NCBI GenBank assembly: GCA_050954595.1
Contig: JBPBQE010000250.1
Span: forward strand, 1 to 11,177
Direction: 5' to 3'
Length of the DNA stretch: 11,177 nt
Origin: JAVVHH01 sp050954595
GTDB lineage: Bacteria; Pseudomonadota; Alphaproteobacteria; Acetobacterales; Acetobacteraceae
This document shows, one piece after another, positions 1 through 7,500 of this stretch (positions are counted from its first letter, which is position 1; each line of letters opens with the position of its first letter). A model generated the notes under the pieces. The model did not search any database. It was not told where the DNA came from and was given only the letters and a program-made list of their open reading frames with translations. The translations under genes were made by a program, and so were the position numbers.

Positions 1-312
1 CGCATCACCGTCAACGCCTCCATCGATCGCCTCCGCGCGACCCGGCCGACCAGCGAAGTGCCGGACAACCTGCTCGACCCGGCCGAAAGCGCCGAACACA
101 CGCTCGTCGGGCAGGAACGCAGCAAAATCCTCGCCGAGGCCATTGCCAGCCTGCCGATGCGCCAGCGCACCGCGCTGACGCTGACCTACGAGCAAGGCTG
201 GTCCGGCCAGCAAGCTGCCAACCACCTCAGCGTCTCGACCCGCGCGCTCGAGGGCTTGTTGCATCGCGGCCGCAAGCTGGTGCGGGCATATCTCGAGGCC
301 CGCGAGGCGTGA
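1..312 (+). CDS. ECF-type sigma-70 factor, C-terminal part (5' end outside window)
   Basis: Frame 1 is open from the first base to TGA at 310-312, giving 103 residues with no start in the window. The opening residues (RITVNASIDRLRA) resemble the end of sigma region 2, where ECF factors carry an N..xD.xR pattern after the -10 recognition helix. A short acidic linker follows. Residues about 42-100 then look like region 4: 'LPMRQRTALTL', then a helix-turn-helix 'GWSGQQAANHLSVS' and an arginine-rich recognition helix ending 'LLHRGRKLVRAYL'. This part binds the -35 element in known sigma factors. The GTG at 58 is internal to the domain and is not a credible start. The stop overlaps the start of the next gene, a predicted anti-sigma factor, which is typical of ECF/anti-sigma pairs. 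The target promoter cannot be read here because the operon's upstream region lies outside the window. Confidence 0.88.
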   Translation, partial: RITVNASIDRLRATRPTSEVPDNLLDPAESAEHTLVGQERSKILAEAIASLPMRQRTALTLTYEQGWSGQQAANHLSVSTRALEGLLHRGRKLVRAYLEAREA

Positions 313-698
313 CCCCCGCCTTCTCCGAACGTCGGCTGGAATGGCTGGTCCGCTCGCGCGGCACCGACCTTACAGTCTGGCCCGAGGCGGACCGGGTGGC
401 GACGATGGATCTGCTCCGGCGCTCGCCGGAGGCGCAATCAGTGTTCGCCGACGCGCTGGCCAGCGAGGACGACGCTGTCGGCACCGAGGCAAACGAATGT
501 GCGGTGTTGGAGCGTATGCAAGCGGTGCTTCGTCGCCGGCTCGCGCCGTTGCCGATGGTATGGCGCTGCGTCTGCGCGGGTGCCCTGGTGGCCTGCATGG
601 CGACCGGACTGTATCTCGCGGTCGACCACGCCGACCCGGATATCACTGATTTGTTCAGCACGGCCCAGACCGTCAGCGTCGCCGCACTGGATCAGTGA
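309..698 (+). CDS. Small single-pass membrane protein, predicted anti-sigma factor
   Basis: This 129-residue protein starts at GTG 309 and overlaps the sigma stop by 4 nt (GTGA). A GAGG at 295-298 sits 10 nt upstream as a ribosome site. Residues 1-80 are cytoplasmic in character, with a conserved-looking 'WPEADR' stretch near 24-29 and a helical 'SPEAQSVFADAL' segment near 39-50. Arg75-77 precede one membrane segment (about 84-105), and a short acidic tail of about 24 residues follows, so N-in/C-out topology is expected. It lacks a visible HxxxCxxC zinc anti-sigma motif but has cysteines at 64, 87, 89 and 96, three of them in or next to the membrane segment. The place between an ECF sigma gene and a periplasmic sensor gene is that of a CnrY-like membrane anti-sigma factor. 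No anti-sigma domain is recognised with certainty, so the role rests mainly on context and topology. Confidence 0.62.
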   Translation: MTPAFSERRLEWLVRSRGTDLTVWPEADRVATMDLLRRSPEAQSVFADALASEDDAVGTEANECAVLERMQAVLRRRLAPLPMVWRCVCAGALVACMATGLYLAVDHADPDITDLFSTAQTVSVAALDQ

Positions 699-708
699 TT
701 TCACGCGC

Positions 709-1173
709 ATGATGCTGCGGGAACCGTGGCGAACCCGGCTGCTCATCCTGTCGTTCGCCCTCAATCTTCTTCTAATCCCTCTCGCTGGCGCGCGCCTATG
801 GGCCCCGCACGCGCCACTGACCCCTGGTTTACCGCGAACGGAGATCATCATCGACCACATGGTTCGAACGCTTCCGCCAGAGGATGCGGAACGCTTTCGC
901 ACTACGATGGAAGAGCACCTCGGCGACATCGATAGCGCCCGCGTCCGTATGCTGGCGGCGCGCATGGCGATGTCGCGGGCGATCGGCCGCACGCCCTACG
1001 ACCCGGACGTTCTGCGGGATGCGATGCATACCTGGCAGACAGCTTGGACCAGCTGGTCGGAGACGCTGAGCCAGGCGATGCTGGCGGCGCTGCCGACCTT
1101 GTCCGCGCCGGGTCGCGAAGCGCTGGCCACGATGGGCCGACACCGGACGCCACAAGGCGCGTTGTCGCAATGA
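709..1173 (+). CDS. Periplasmic sensor protein, heavy-metal-sensor (CnrX/Spy-like) type
   Basis: The frame is open further upstream, but ATG 709 (or ATG 712) is the first sensible start after the anti-sigma stop and gives 154 residues. Residues about 11-30 are a hydrophobic membrane anchor or signal. The rest is an all-helical periplasmic domain: 'LPPEDAERFRTTMEEH' at 55-70, an Ala/Arg/Met-rich helix at about 76-93, a 'PYDPDVLRDAMHTW' segment at 96-109, and a closing 'LSAPGREALATM' at 131-142. This order of elements matches the periplasmic heavy-metal sensor/Metal_resist group, which includes CnrX and is related to Spy/CpxP. The CnrX HxxxH metal site is not evident. Possible ligands are His50, Glu68, Glu69, His70, Met106 and His107. 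No clear ribosome site precedes the start, so translation may depend on the upstream gene. Expected role: sense a periplasmic signal and control the anti-sigma/sigma pair. The signal itself is unknown. Confidence 0.72.
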   Translation: MMLREPWRTRLLILSFALNLLLIPLAGARLWAPHAPLTPGLPRTEIIIDHMVRTLPPEDAERFRTTMEEHLGDIDSARVRMLAARMAMSRAIGRTPYDPDVLRDAMHTWQTAWTSWSETLSQAMLAALPTLSAPGREALATMGRHRTPQGALSQ

Positions 1174-2627
1174 CGATGACCTGCCGCACGATCGTGCTGC
1201 TTGCGGGCGCGTCGATGCTCGCGGCCTGTTCCGTGGGACCGGACTACCATCGCCCGACGGTCGACACCCCCGGCAGCTTCGACGCGACCTTGGCCAGCGC
1301 CGAAACAGCCTGGCCGGCCCAGGGCTGGTGGGCGAACTTCAACTCGCCCGAGCTGAACGGGCTGATCAACCGCTCGCGAATCTACAACAACGATCTGAAC
1401 GCCGCCGTCGCCCGGGTGATCCAGGCCGACGCCCAGGTCCGTGTCAGCGGCGCGCCGTTGCTGCCGACCGTCGAGGGAACGGCGTCCAGCTCATACAACC
1501 GCACCGGCATCGGCTCGCGCCGGGGCAGTACCTCGCTGAGCAACGGCTTCGGCACCAATATCGGCAGCGGCGGCAGCAACTACTTCGACAGCCGCAGTTA
1601 CAGCGTCGGGCTGCAGGCGAGCTACGACCTGGACCTGTTCGGCCGCAACCGCGCGTTGCTCGCCGCCGCGCAGGCGACCGCGGTGGCGACGCGGTTCGAC
1701 CAGGAGACGGTGGCGCTCTCCGTCGTGAGTTCGGTGGCATCGACTTACTTCCAGCTACTCGCCGCGCAGGACCGGCTACGGGTCGCCGAACGCAACCTGC
1801 ACAGCGCCGAACAGATCCTGGGCGCCTATCGCGCGCGGCTCACCGTCGGCACCGCCAACCTGCTGGACGTCTCGCAGCAGGAGGCGCTGGTCGCCGGTCA
1901 GCGGGCCCAGTTGCCGGCCTTCCGCAACACGATCGAGCAGAACCGCGCCGCCCTCGGCATCCTGGTGGGCCTGCCGCCAGAGCGGCTCGACATCAAAGGA
2001 GGCTCACTCGAGGCGCTGCCGCTGCCGCTGGTGGCGCCGGGCCTACCGAGCGAGTTGCTGGCCCGTCGCCCGGACGTCGCATATTACGAAGCGCTGCTGC
2101 GGGCGCAGAACGCCAACATGCGCGCGGCCCGTGCCGCGTTCTACCCCGACATCTCGCTCACCGCGTCCGGCGGGCTGACCAGCGCCGCGCTGTCGGCACT
2201 CACCGGGCCCGGCACCCTGGTCGCGCAACTGAGTGCCTCGTTGTTGCAGCCGATCTTCGACAACGGGCTGCGCACCGGCCAGCTCGAAGCGACCAAGGGC
2301 CGCTATGCCGAGTTGTTGTCCAACTATCAGAACACGGTGCTGCAGGCCTTCACCGACGTCGAGCAATCGCTGACCGGGCTGCAGCTGATCAGCGAGCAGG
2401 AGCGGCTGGAGCGGATCGCCCTCGGCGTAGCCCAGCGCTCGGCCGATATCGCCGCCGCGCAGCTCCAGGCTGGGACCATCGACATCATCACGTCACTCAA
2501 TACGCAGAACACGCTTTATAATTATCTGGATGCGCTGACTCAGATCCGCCTCTCCCGCTTCCAATATCTATTGAACGTCTACAAAGCGCTGGGCGGTGGC
2601 TTCACCGTCTCTGGAGGCATCGTTTGA
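1170..2627 (+). CDS. RND efflux outer membrane factor, NodT family lipoprotein
   Basis: The product is 485 residues from ATG 1170, which overlaps the previous stop (ATGA). ATG 1176 is a possible alternative that removes two residues. The N-terminus is a lipoprotein signal with lipobox LAAC and acylated Cys20, followed by 'SVGPDYHRP', a hallmark of NodT/OprM-type channels. Two OEP repeats are visible, roughly 60-255 and 270-470. The second opens with 'LLARRPDVAYYEALLRAQNANM' features (RRPDV at 299-303) and then 'ARAAFYPDISLTASGG', highly typical of the family. Length is normal for OprM-like proteins of about 470-500 residues. In known systems the trimer forms the outer membrane and periplasmic exit duct docked to the adaptor and RND pump. 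Here it is the first structural gene after the sensor. Order OMF, adaptor, pump resembles cnrCBA, whereas muxABC-opmB places the OMF last. The pairing with the MdtABC-like subunits is inferred from linkage. Confidence 0.93.
   Translation: MTMTCRTIVLLAGASMLAACSVGPDYHRPTVDTPGSFDATLASAETAWPAQGWWANFNSPELNGLINRSRIYNNDLNAAVARVIQADAQVRVSGAPLLPTVEGTASSSYNRTGIGSRRGSTSLSNGFGTNIGSGGSNYFDSRSYSVGLQASYDLDLFGRNRALLAAAQATAVATRFDQETVALSVVSSVASTYFQLLAAQDRLRVAERNLHSAEQILGAYRARLTVGTANLLDVSQQEALVAGQRAQLPAFRNTIEQNRAALGILVGLPPERLDIKGGSLEALPLPLVAPGLPSELLARRPDVAYYEALLRAQNANMRAARAAFYPDISLTASGGLTSAALSALTGPGTLVAQLSASLLQPIFDNGLRTGQLEATKGRYAELLSNYQNTVLQAFTDVEQSLTGLQLISEQERLERIALGVAQRSADIAAAQLQAGTIDIITSLNTQNTLYNYLDALTQIRLSRFQYLLNVYKALGGGFTVSGGIV
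2613..2617 (+). promoter_or_regulatory. Ribosome binding site for the adaptor gene, supporting a TTG start
   Basis: GGAGG lies 6 nt before TTG at 2624-2626, inside the end of the outer membrane factor gene. It is the strongest Shine-Dalgarno match near this junction. It supports the rare TTG start, which overlaps the upstream TGA (TTGA) and places MKR directly before the membrane anchor. Confidence 0.7.
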
Positions 2628-3877
2628 AGCGGGTCATCGTCATCCTCGTGCTGCTCGGCCTGCTGGGCGGTGGCGGCTACTGGTGGTGGCACTCTCACCA
2701 TCAGGGAACCGAGCAGGTCGCCGGGCGCGGGTCCGGCCGCGGCCGGCGCAGTGGTGGCGACCCGAGCACGCCGGTGCCGGTGCTGGCCGCGACGAGCGAA
2801 ACCAAAGACGTGCCGATCTACCTCGACGCGCTGGGCACGGTGCAGGCGTTCAACCTGGTCTCGATCCGCCCGAACGTCGATGGCCCGCTGGTGGAGGTCC
2901 GGTTCAAGGAGGGCCAGGACGTCAAAGCAGGCGACGTGCTGGCCCGCGTCGACCCCCGACCTTACCAGGCCTCGCTCGACGCCGCGATCGCCAAGAAGCA
3001 GCAGGACGAAGCGACCCTGGCCAATAGCCGGCTCGACGCCGGTCGCTACGCCAAGCTGGTCGCCTCCAACTACAGCAGCGCCCAGCAATCCGACACTGCC
3101 CGTGCCCTGGTCTCACAGAACGAGGCCCAGGTCCGCGGCGACCAAGCACAGATCGACACGGCGCGGACCCAGCTCAACTACGCGACCATCACGGCGCCGT
3201 TCGATGGCCGGGTCGGCCTGCGGCAGGTGGACGTGGGCAATCTCGTGCACTCGTCGGACACGACGCCGATCACCGTGCTGACCCAGCTGCAGCCGATTTC
3301 CGTCGTGTTCACCCTGCCGCAACAGGCGCTGCCGCAGGTGGCGAACGCGATGCAGAACGGCATGCCCGAGGTGCTGGCGATGAAGGCGGGCGCCGTGACG
3401 ATGGAGCCCGGCGACGTCATCGATCGCGGCAAGCTCGCCGTGCTCGACAACCAGGTCGACCCGGCGACCGGCACCATCAAGCTGAAGGCCACCTTCCCGA
3501 ACGCAAATCTGCGGCTCTGGCCCGGCGGGTTCGTCGACATCCGCCTGCTCGCCAACACCGAGGCCGGCGTCGTGACGGTTCCCACCGCCGCAGTGCAGCG
3601 GGGGCCACAGGGCGCCTACGTCTTCGTCATCAAGAAGGACGACGTAGCCGAGCGCCGCAGCGTCACCCTCGGCCATGAGGACGACATCACCAGCATCGTG
3701 CTGAAGGGTCTCGCAACCGGCGAGCAGGTCGTCGTCGACGGCGCCCAGCGCGTGACCGATGGCGGCAAGGTCGCGGTTGCCGGGCCCGACGGCAACGCGC
3801 CGGATGCCGTGCCGGCGCGGGAGCGTGGTGCCCCCGGCACTGCCACCCGCCGCACGCGCCCGCGGAGCAACTCATGA
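2624..3877 (+). CDS. mdtA: RND efflux periplasmic adaptor subunit, MdtA-like
   Basis: This 417-residue protein starts at TTG 2624. An N-terminal anchor (about 3-22) is followed by Trp20-22 and a His-rich HSHH at 23-26, then a Gly/Arg-rich linker before 'TPVPVLAA'. Membrane-fusion-protein domains follow in order: a lipoyl half with 'VRFKEGQDVKAGDVLARVDP' from about residue 92, an alpha-helical hairpin at about 112-180, and the second lipoyl half with 'ITAPFDGRVGLRQVDVGN' at about 189-205. After these come a beta-barrel with 'LDNQVDPATGTIKLKATF' and a membrane-proximal domain with 'VPTAAVQRG'. The wording of these motifs is very close to E. coli MdtA. The C-terminal 20 residues are basic and Arg/Thr/Ser-rich, probably disordered. 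It should link the inner-membrane RND pump to the outer membrane channel. Unusually, a GST gene lies between it and the pump genes. Confidence 0.93.
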   Translation: MKRVIVILVLLGLLGGGGYWWWHSHHQGTEQVAGRGSGRGRRSGGDPSTPVPVLAATSETKDVPIYLDALGTVQAFNLVSIRPNVDGPLVEVRFKEGQDVKAGDVLARVDPRPYQASLDAAIAKKQQDEATLANSRLDAGRYAKLVASNYSSAQQSDTARALVSQNEAQVRGDQAQIDTARTQLNYATITAPFDGRVGLRQVDVGNLVHSSDTTPITVLTQLQPISVVFTLPQQALPQVANAMQNGMPEVLAMKAGAVTMEPGDVIDRGKLAVLDNQVDPATGTIKLKATFPNANLRLWPGGFVDIRLLANTEAGVVTVPTAAVQRGPQGAYVFVIKKDDVAERRSVTLGHEDDITSIVLKGLATGEQVVVDGAQRVTDGGKVAVAGPDGNAPDAVPARERGAPGTATRRTRPRSNS

Positions 3878-3880
3878 GGA
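3876..3880 (+). promoter_or_regulatory. Ribosome binding site for the GST gene
   Basis: GAGGA overlaps the adaptor stop codon (TGA 3875-3877) and lies 10 nt before ATG 3891. It favours 3891 as the start, where the GST fold begins at once (MLTLYYAP). The ATG at 3874 is in another frame. Confidence 0.55.
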
Positions 3881-3890
3881 CCCGCGCCCC

Positions 3891-4505
3891 ATGCTGACAC
3901 TCTATTATGCGCCCATGACGCGGGCGACGGGCGTCCGCATCCTGCTGGAGGAGCTCGGCGCGGACTACGATCTCCATGTGATGAACCTGCGCCGGGGGGA
4001 GCAGCACTCGGCGGATTTCCTCGCCGTCAACCCGCTCGGCAAGGTGCCGACGGTCGTGCATGACGGCGTAGTCGTCACCGAGCAGACGGCGATCTACCAG
4101 TATCTAGCCGAGATCTTCCCGGAGCGCGCCCTGGCCCCGTTGCCCGGCGATCCCCTCCGCGGCGCCTATCTGCGCTGGCTGGCCTTCTACGGCGCCAGCT
4201 TCGAGCCGGCGATGGTCGACAAACATCTGCAACGCGATGCCGGTCAGACGATGATGTCGCCGTACGGCTCTGGCGAGGCGGTGGTCGACGCGCTGGAACG
4301 GCAGCTTTCCGTCGGGCCGTTCATGTTGGGCGAGCGGCTGACCGCGGCCGACATCCTCTGGGGCGGTGCGCTCGGGTGGATGCTGCAATTCGGGACATTG
4401 CCGGCCCGCCCTGCGTTCACCGCCTATGCCGGCCGCATCGCCGGCCGTGCTGCCGCCCGCAAGGTGAGCGAAGAAGACGCAGCGCTCGCGGCGATGCAGT
4501 CATGA
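3891..4505 (+). CDS. Glutathione S-transferase family protein
   Basis: This 204-residue cytosolic protein starts at ATG 3891, 13 nt after the adaptor stop. Residues 1-78 form a thioredoxin-like GST N-domain: strand 'MLTLYYAPMTRATGVRILLEELG', then 'NPLGKVPTVV' at 47-56 with the conserved cis-Pro53, then 'TEQTAIYQYLAE' at 63-74. In most GSTs the last motif reads E-S-x-A-I and contacts the gamma-glutamyl group of glutathione. Here it is Glu64-Gln65. The catalytic residue is not certain. Thr10 or Thr13 sits where Ser or Cys acts in bacterial classes, and no Cys is present there. Residues about 86-200 form the helical C-domain, with 'LTAADILWGGALGWM' matching the usual N-capping 'lT.ADi' motif. 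Length is normal for the family. Reaction: probably conjugation of electrophiles to glutathione, or a related thiol activity. Substrate and class are not determinable. Its place inside the pump operon suggests it feeds or protects the efflux system (inference). Confidence 0.9.
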   Translation: MLTLYYAPMTRATGVRILLEELGADYDLHVMNLRRGEQHSADFLAVNPLGKVPTVVHDGVVVTEQTAIYQYLAEIFPERALAPLPGDPLRGAYLRWLAFYGASFEPAMVDKHLQRDAGQTMMSPYGSGEAVVDALERQLSVGPFMLGERLTAADILWGGALGWMLQFGTLPARPAFTAYAGRIAGRAAARKVSEEDAALAAMQS

Positions 4506-4579
4506 ACCGGCCCATCACTGCGACGCGGTCAGGGGCGGCATTGGCTGCCCGTGCCGCCCATAGTGGATCGGCCGCGTGA
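4502..4579 (+). CDS. Possible 25-codon bridging ORF between GST and mdtB
   Basis: ATG 4502-4504 overlaps the GST stop (ATGA). The ORF runs 25 codons to TGA 4577-4579, which overlaps the GTG start of mdtB (GTGA). The peptide (MNRPITATRSGAALAARAAH then SGSAA) is Ala/Arg-rich, with no recognisable domain, signal or membrane segment. Its likely value, if real, would be translational coupling: ribosomes ending GST could restart here, melt the hairpin at 4533-4559, and deliver translation to mdtB. No Shine-Dalgarno site is visible, and both overlaps could arise by chance in GC-rich DNA, so this is a hypothesis. Confidence 0.22.
   Translation: MNRPITATRSGAALAARAAHSGSAA
4533..4559 (+). promoter_or_regulatory. 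Inverted repeat / RNA hairpin upstream of mdtB
   Basis: GGGCGGCA at 4533-4540 is a perfect inverted repeat of TGCCGCCC at 4552-4559, giving an 8-bp GC-rich stem (9 with a U-G pair) and a loop of about 9-11 nt. The left arm can instead pair with GCTGCCC at 4544-4550, giving a 7-bp stem with one G-U pair and a 4-nt loop. The two forms exclude each other. No T-tract follows, so it is not an ordinary intrinsic terminator. It ends 16 nt before the mdtB GTG start, whose ribosome site is weak (GTGGA at 4563-4567). It could affect mdtB translation, mRNA processing or stability. Confidence 0.4.
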
Positions 4580-7500
4580 ACATCTCGACGCTGTTCATCG
4601 CCCGGCCGATCGCGACCTCATTGCTCGCGGTTGCGGTGCTGCTGTGCGGCATCCTCGGCTATCGCGCGCTGCCGGTGTCGGCGCTGCCGTCAGTCGATTT
4701 CCCGACCATCCAGGTCACCACGCAGCTCCCCGGCGCCGGGCCGGAAACGGTTTCCACCCTGATCACCGCTTCGCTCGAGCGGCAGTTCGGCCAGATCACC
4801 GGCCTGCAGTCGATGACCTCGACATCCAGCCAGGGTACCAGCCAGATCACGCTGACCTTCAACCTCAACCGCAAGATGGACAGCGCCGCCCAGGACGTGC
4901 AGGCCGCCATCAACGCCTCCGCCGGCACGCTGCCGAGCACCCTGCCCTACCCGCCGGTCTATTCGAAGGTGAACCCGGCCGACGCGCCGATCCTGTCGCT
5001 GGCGCTGACGTCGGACGCGATCCCAATCGACAAGATCAGCGACGCCGCCGACACCATCTTGCAGCCCAAGCTCAGCCAGATCGACGGGGTCGGCAAAGTG
5101 ACCGTGCAAGGCGGCCTGCGCCCCGCCATCCGCGTCCGCGTCGACCCGGCCCGCGTCGCCGCCTACGGCCTCTCGCTCGAGGATGTCCGCACCGCCGTCG
5201 CGGCCGCCAACGTCAACGGCGCCAAAGGTGGCTTCGATGGCGTGCGCCAATCCTACGCCGTCGGCGCAAACGACCAGCTGCTGTCACCGGACCAGTACAA
5301 CTCGTTGATTGTCTCTTATAAGAATGGCGCCGCGGTGCGGCTGTCCGACGTTGGCAGCGTGGTCGGCGGGGTCGAGAACGACCGGGTCGCCGGCTGGTAC
5401 AACGGCAAGGCCGCCGTCATCCTCGATATCCAGCGCCAGCCCGGCGCCAACATCGTCGCCACCGTCGCCGCCATCCGCGACGCACTGCCGGCCCTGCAAC
5501 GCTCGATTCCGGCACAAGTCACCATGCAGGCGGTCACCGACCGCACCGAGACCATCCGCGCTTCGGTCGAGGACGTTGAGTTCACCCTCGTGCTCGCCAT
5601 CGGCCTGGTCGTGTTCGTCATTTACCTGTTCCTGCGCAGCGCGCGCGCCACGCTGATCCCCGCCGTGGCGCTGCCGCTGTCGCTGGTCGGCACGTTCGGC
5701 GTCATGGCGCTGTGCGGCTACAGCCTCGACAACCTCAGCCTTATGGCCCTGACAGTGGCGACCGGCTTTGTGGTCGACGACGCCATCGTCATGATCGAGA
5801 ACGTCGTCCGCTACATCGAGGAAGGCTACTCCCCGCTGGAAGCCGCCTATCGCGGCTCCCGCCAGATCGGCTTCACCATCGTCTCGCTGACGGTCTCGCT
5901 GGTAGCGGTGTTCATTCCCCTACTGTTCATGACCGGGGTGGTCGGGCGGCTATTCAACGAGTTCGCAGTCGTGCTCAGCACGTCGGTGATCGTGTCCGCC
6001 GTCGTCTCGCTGACGCTGACGCCAATGATGTGCGGCCGGCTATTGCGGCGCGAGGAGACGCAGAGCTGGCTCACCCGCTGGTTCGAGCGCGGCTTCGACT
6101 GGTCGGCGCGCTTTTATGCGCGGACGCTGCAGGTCGCACTCCGGTATCAGGGCATCACCCTGCTCGTCGCAGTGGGAACGCTGTTCGGCACCGTCGGGCT
6201 TTATCTCGTGATCCCGAAAGGCTTCCTGCCGCAGCAGGACACCGGCGTCATCATCGCGGTGACGGAGGCGGCGCAGAGCACGTCGGTCCCACGGATGCAG
6301 GTGCTCCAGACCCACCTCGCCGAGATTGCCCGGAAGGACCCGGCGGTGACCGGCGTCGCTTCGTTCGTGGGCGCCGGGTCGATCAACGCGACGCCGAATG
6401 CGGGCCGACTGACCATCGCGCTCAAGCCCAGGCCCGAGCGCGACAACGTCCAGGTCGTCATCGCCCGGTTGCAGCAGGCGATGAGCGGCACGCCTGGCAT
6501 GAGCGTGTTCATGCAGCCGGTGCAGGACATCCAGATCGGGACCCGCATCAGCCGCACGCAATTCCAGTACACCCTGCTCGACACCGACGCGCTCGAACTC
6601 AACGTCTGGGCGCCGCGGCTCATCGACCGGCTACGCACCCTGCCCGACCTGCAGGACGTCGCCACCGACCAGCAGACCGAAGGCTTCGCGCTGCGCGTCA
6701 ACGTCGACCGGGATGCCGCGATGCGCCTGGGCGTGACGATGCAGGAGGTGCAGGACACGCTGTATGACGCGTTTGGCCAGCGCCAGGTCAGCACCATCTT
6801 CAGCCAGGCGAACCAGTATCGCGTGGTGCTCGAGGCCAACCCGAATTGGCAGGCGGACCCGGTCTCGCTCGACCGTCTGCGGGTGCCCGGCCTCAACGGC
6901 GCACAAGTGCCGATCTCCGCGATCGCGAAGATCGAGCGCACGCTGGCGCCGTTGGTCATCACGCATCAATCGCAGTTTCCGTCGGTGACGATCAGCTTCA
7001 ACCTGGCACCCGGGGCCAGCCTCAGCCACGCCGTCGACGCCGTGGCGCAAGCCGAGCGCGACATCGGCATGCCGCCCACCATCGTCGGCAGCTATTCCGG
7101 CGACGCGGCCGAGTTCCAGTCCAGCCTGGCCAGCGAGCCCTGGCTGATCCTGGCCGCGGTGGTGGTGATCTACATCGTGCTCGGCGTGCTGTACGAGAGC
7201 ACGATCCACCCGATCACCATCCTGTCGACGCTGCCCTCGGCCGGGATCGGCGCGCTTCTGGCGCTGATGTTGGCCGGGCAGGATCTGTCGATCGTCGTGC
7301 TGGTCGGCATCGTGCTGCTGATGGGCATCGTCAAGAAGAACGCCATCATCATGATCGACTTCGCGCTTGAGGCCGAGCGTGAGCGCGGCATGAACCCGCG
7401 CCAGGCGATCGAGGCCGCGTGCCTGTTGCGCTATCGTCCTATCATGATGACCACCGCCGCCGCCCTGCTCGGCGCGCTGCCGCTGATGCTGGAACACGGT

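Noticed and set aside
720..725. GGAACC resembling an ECF sigma -35 element
   Set aside because: It lies inside the sensor coding region just after its start, and no CGTC-like -10 element follows at 15-18 nt. The nearest CGTT is about 26 nt away.
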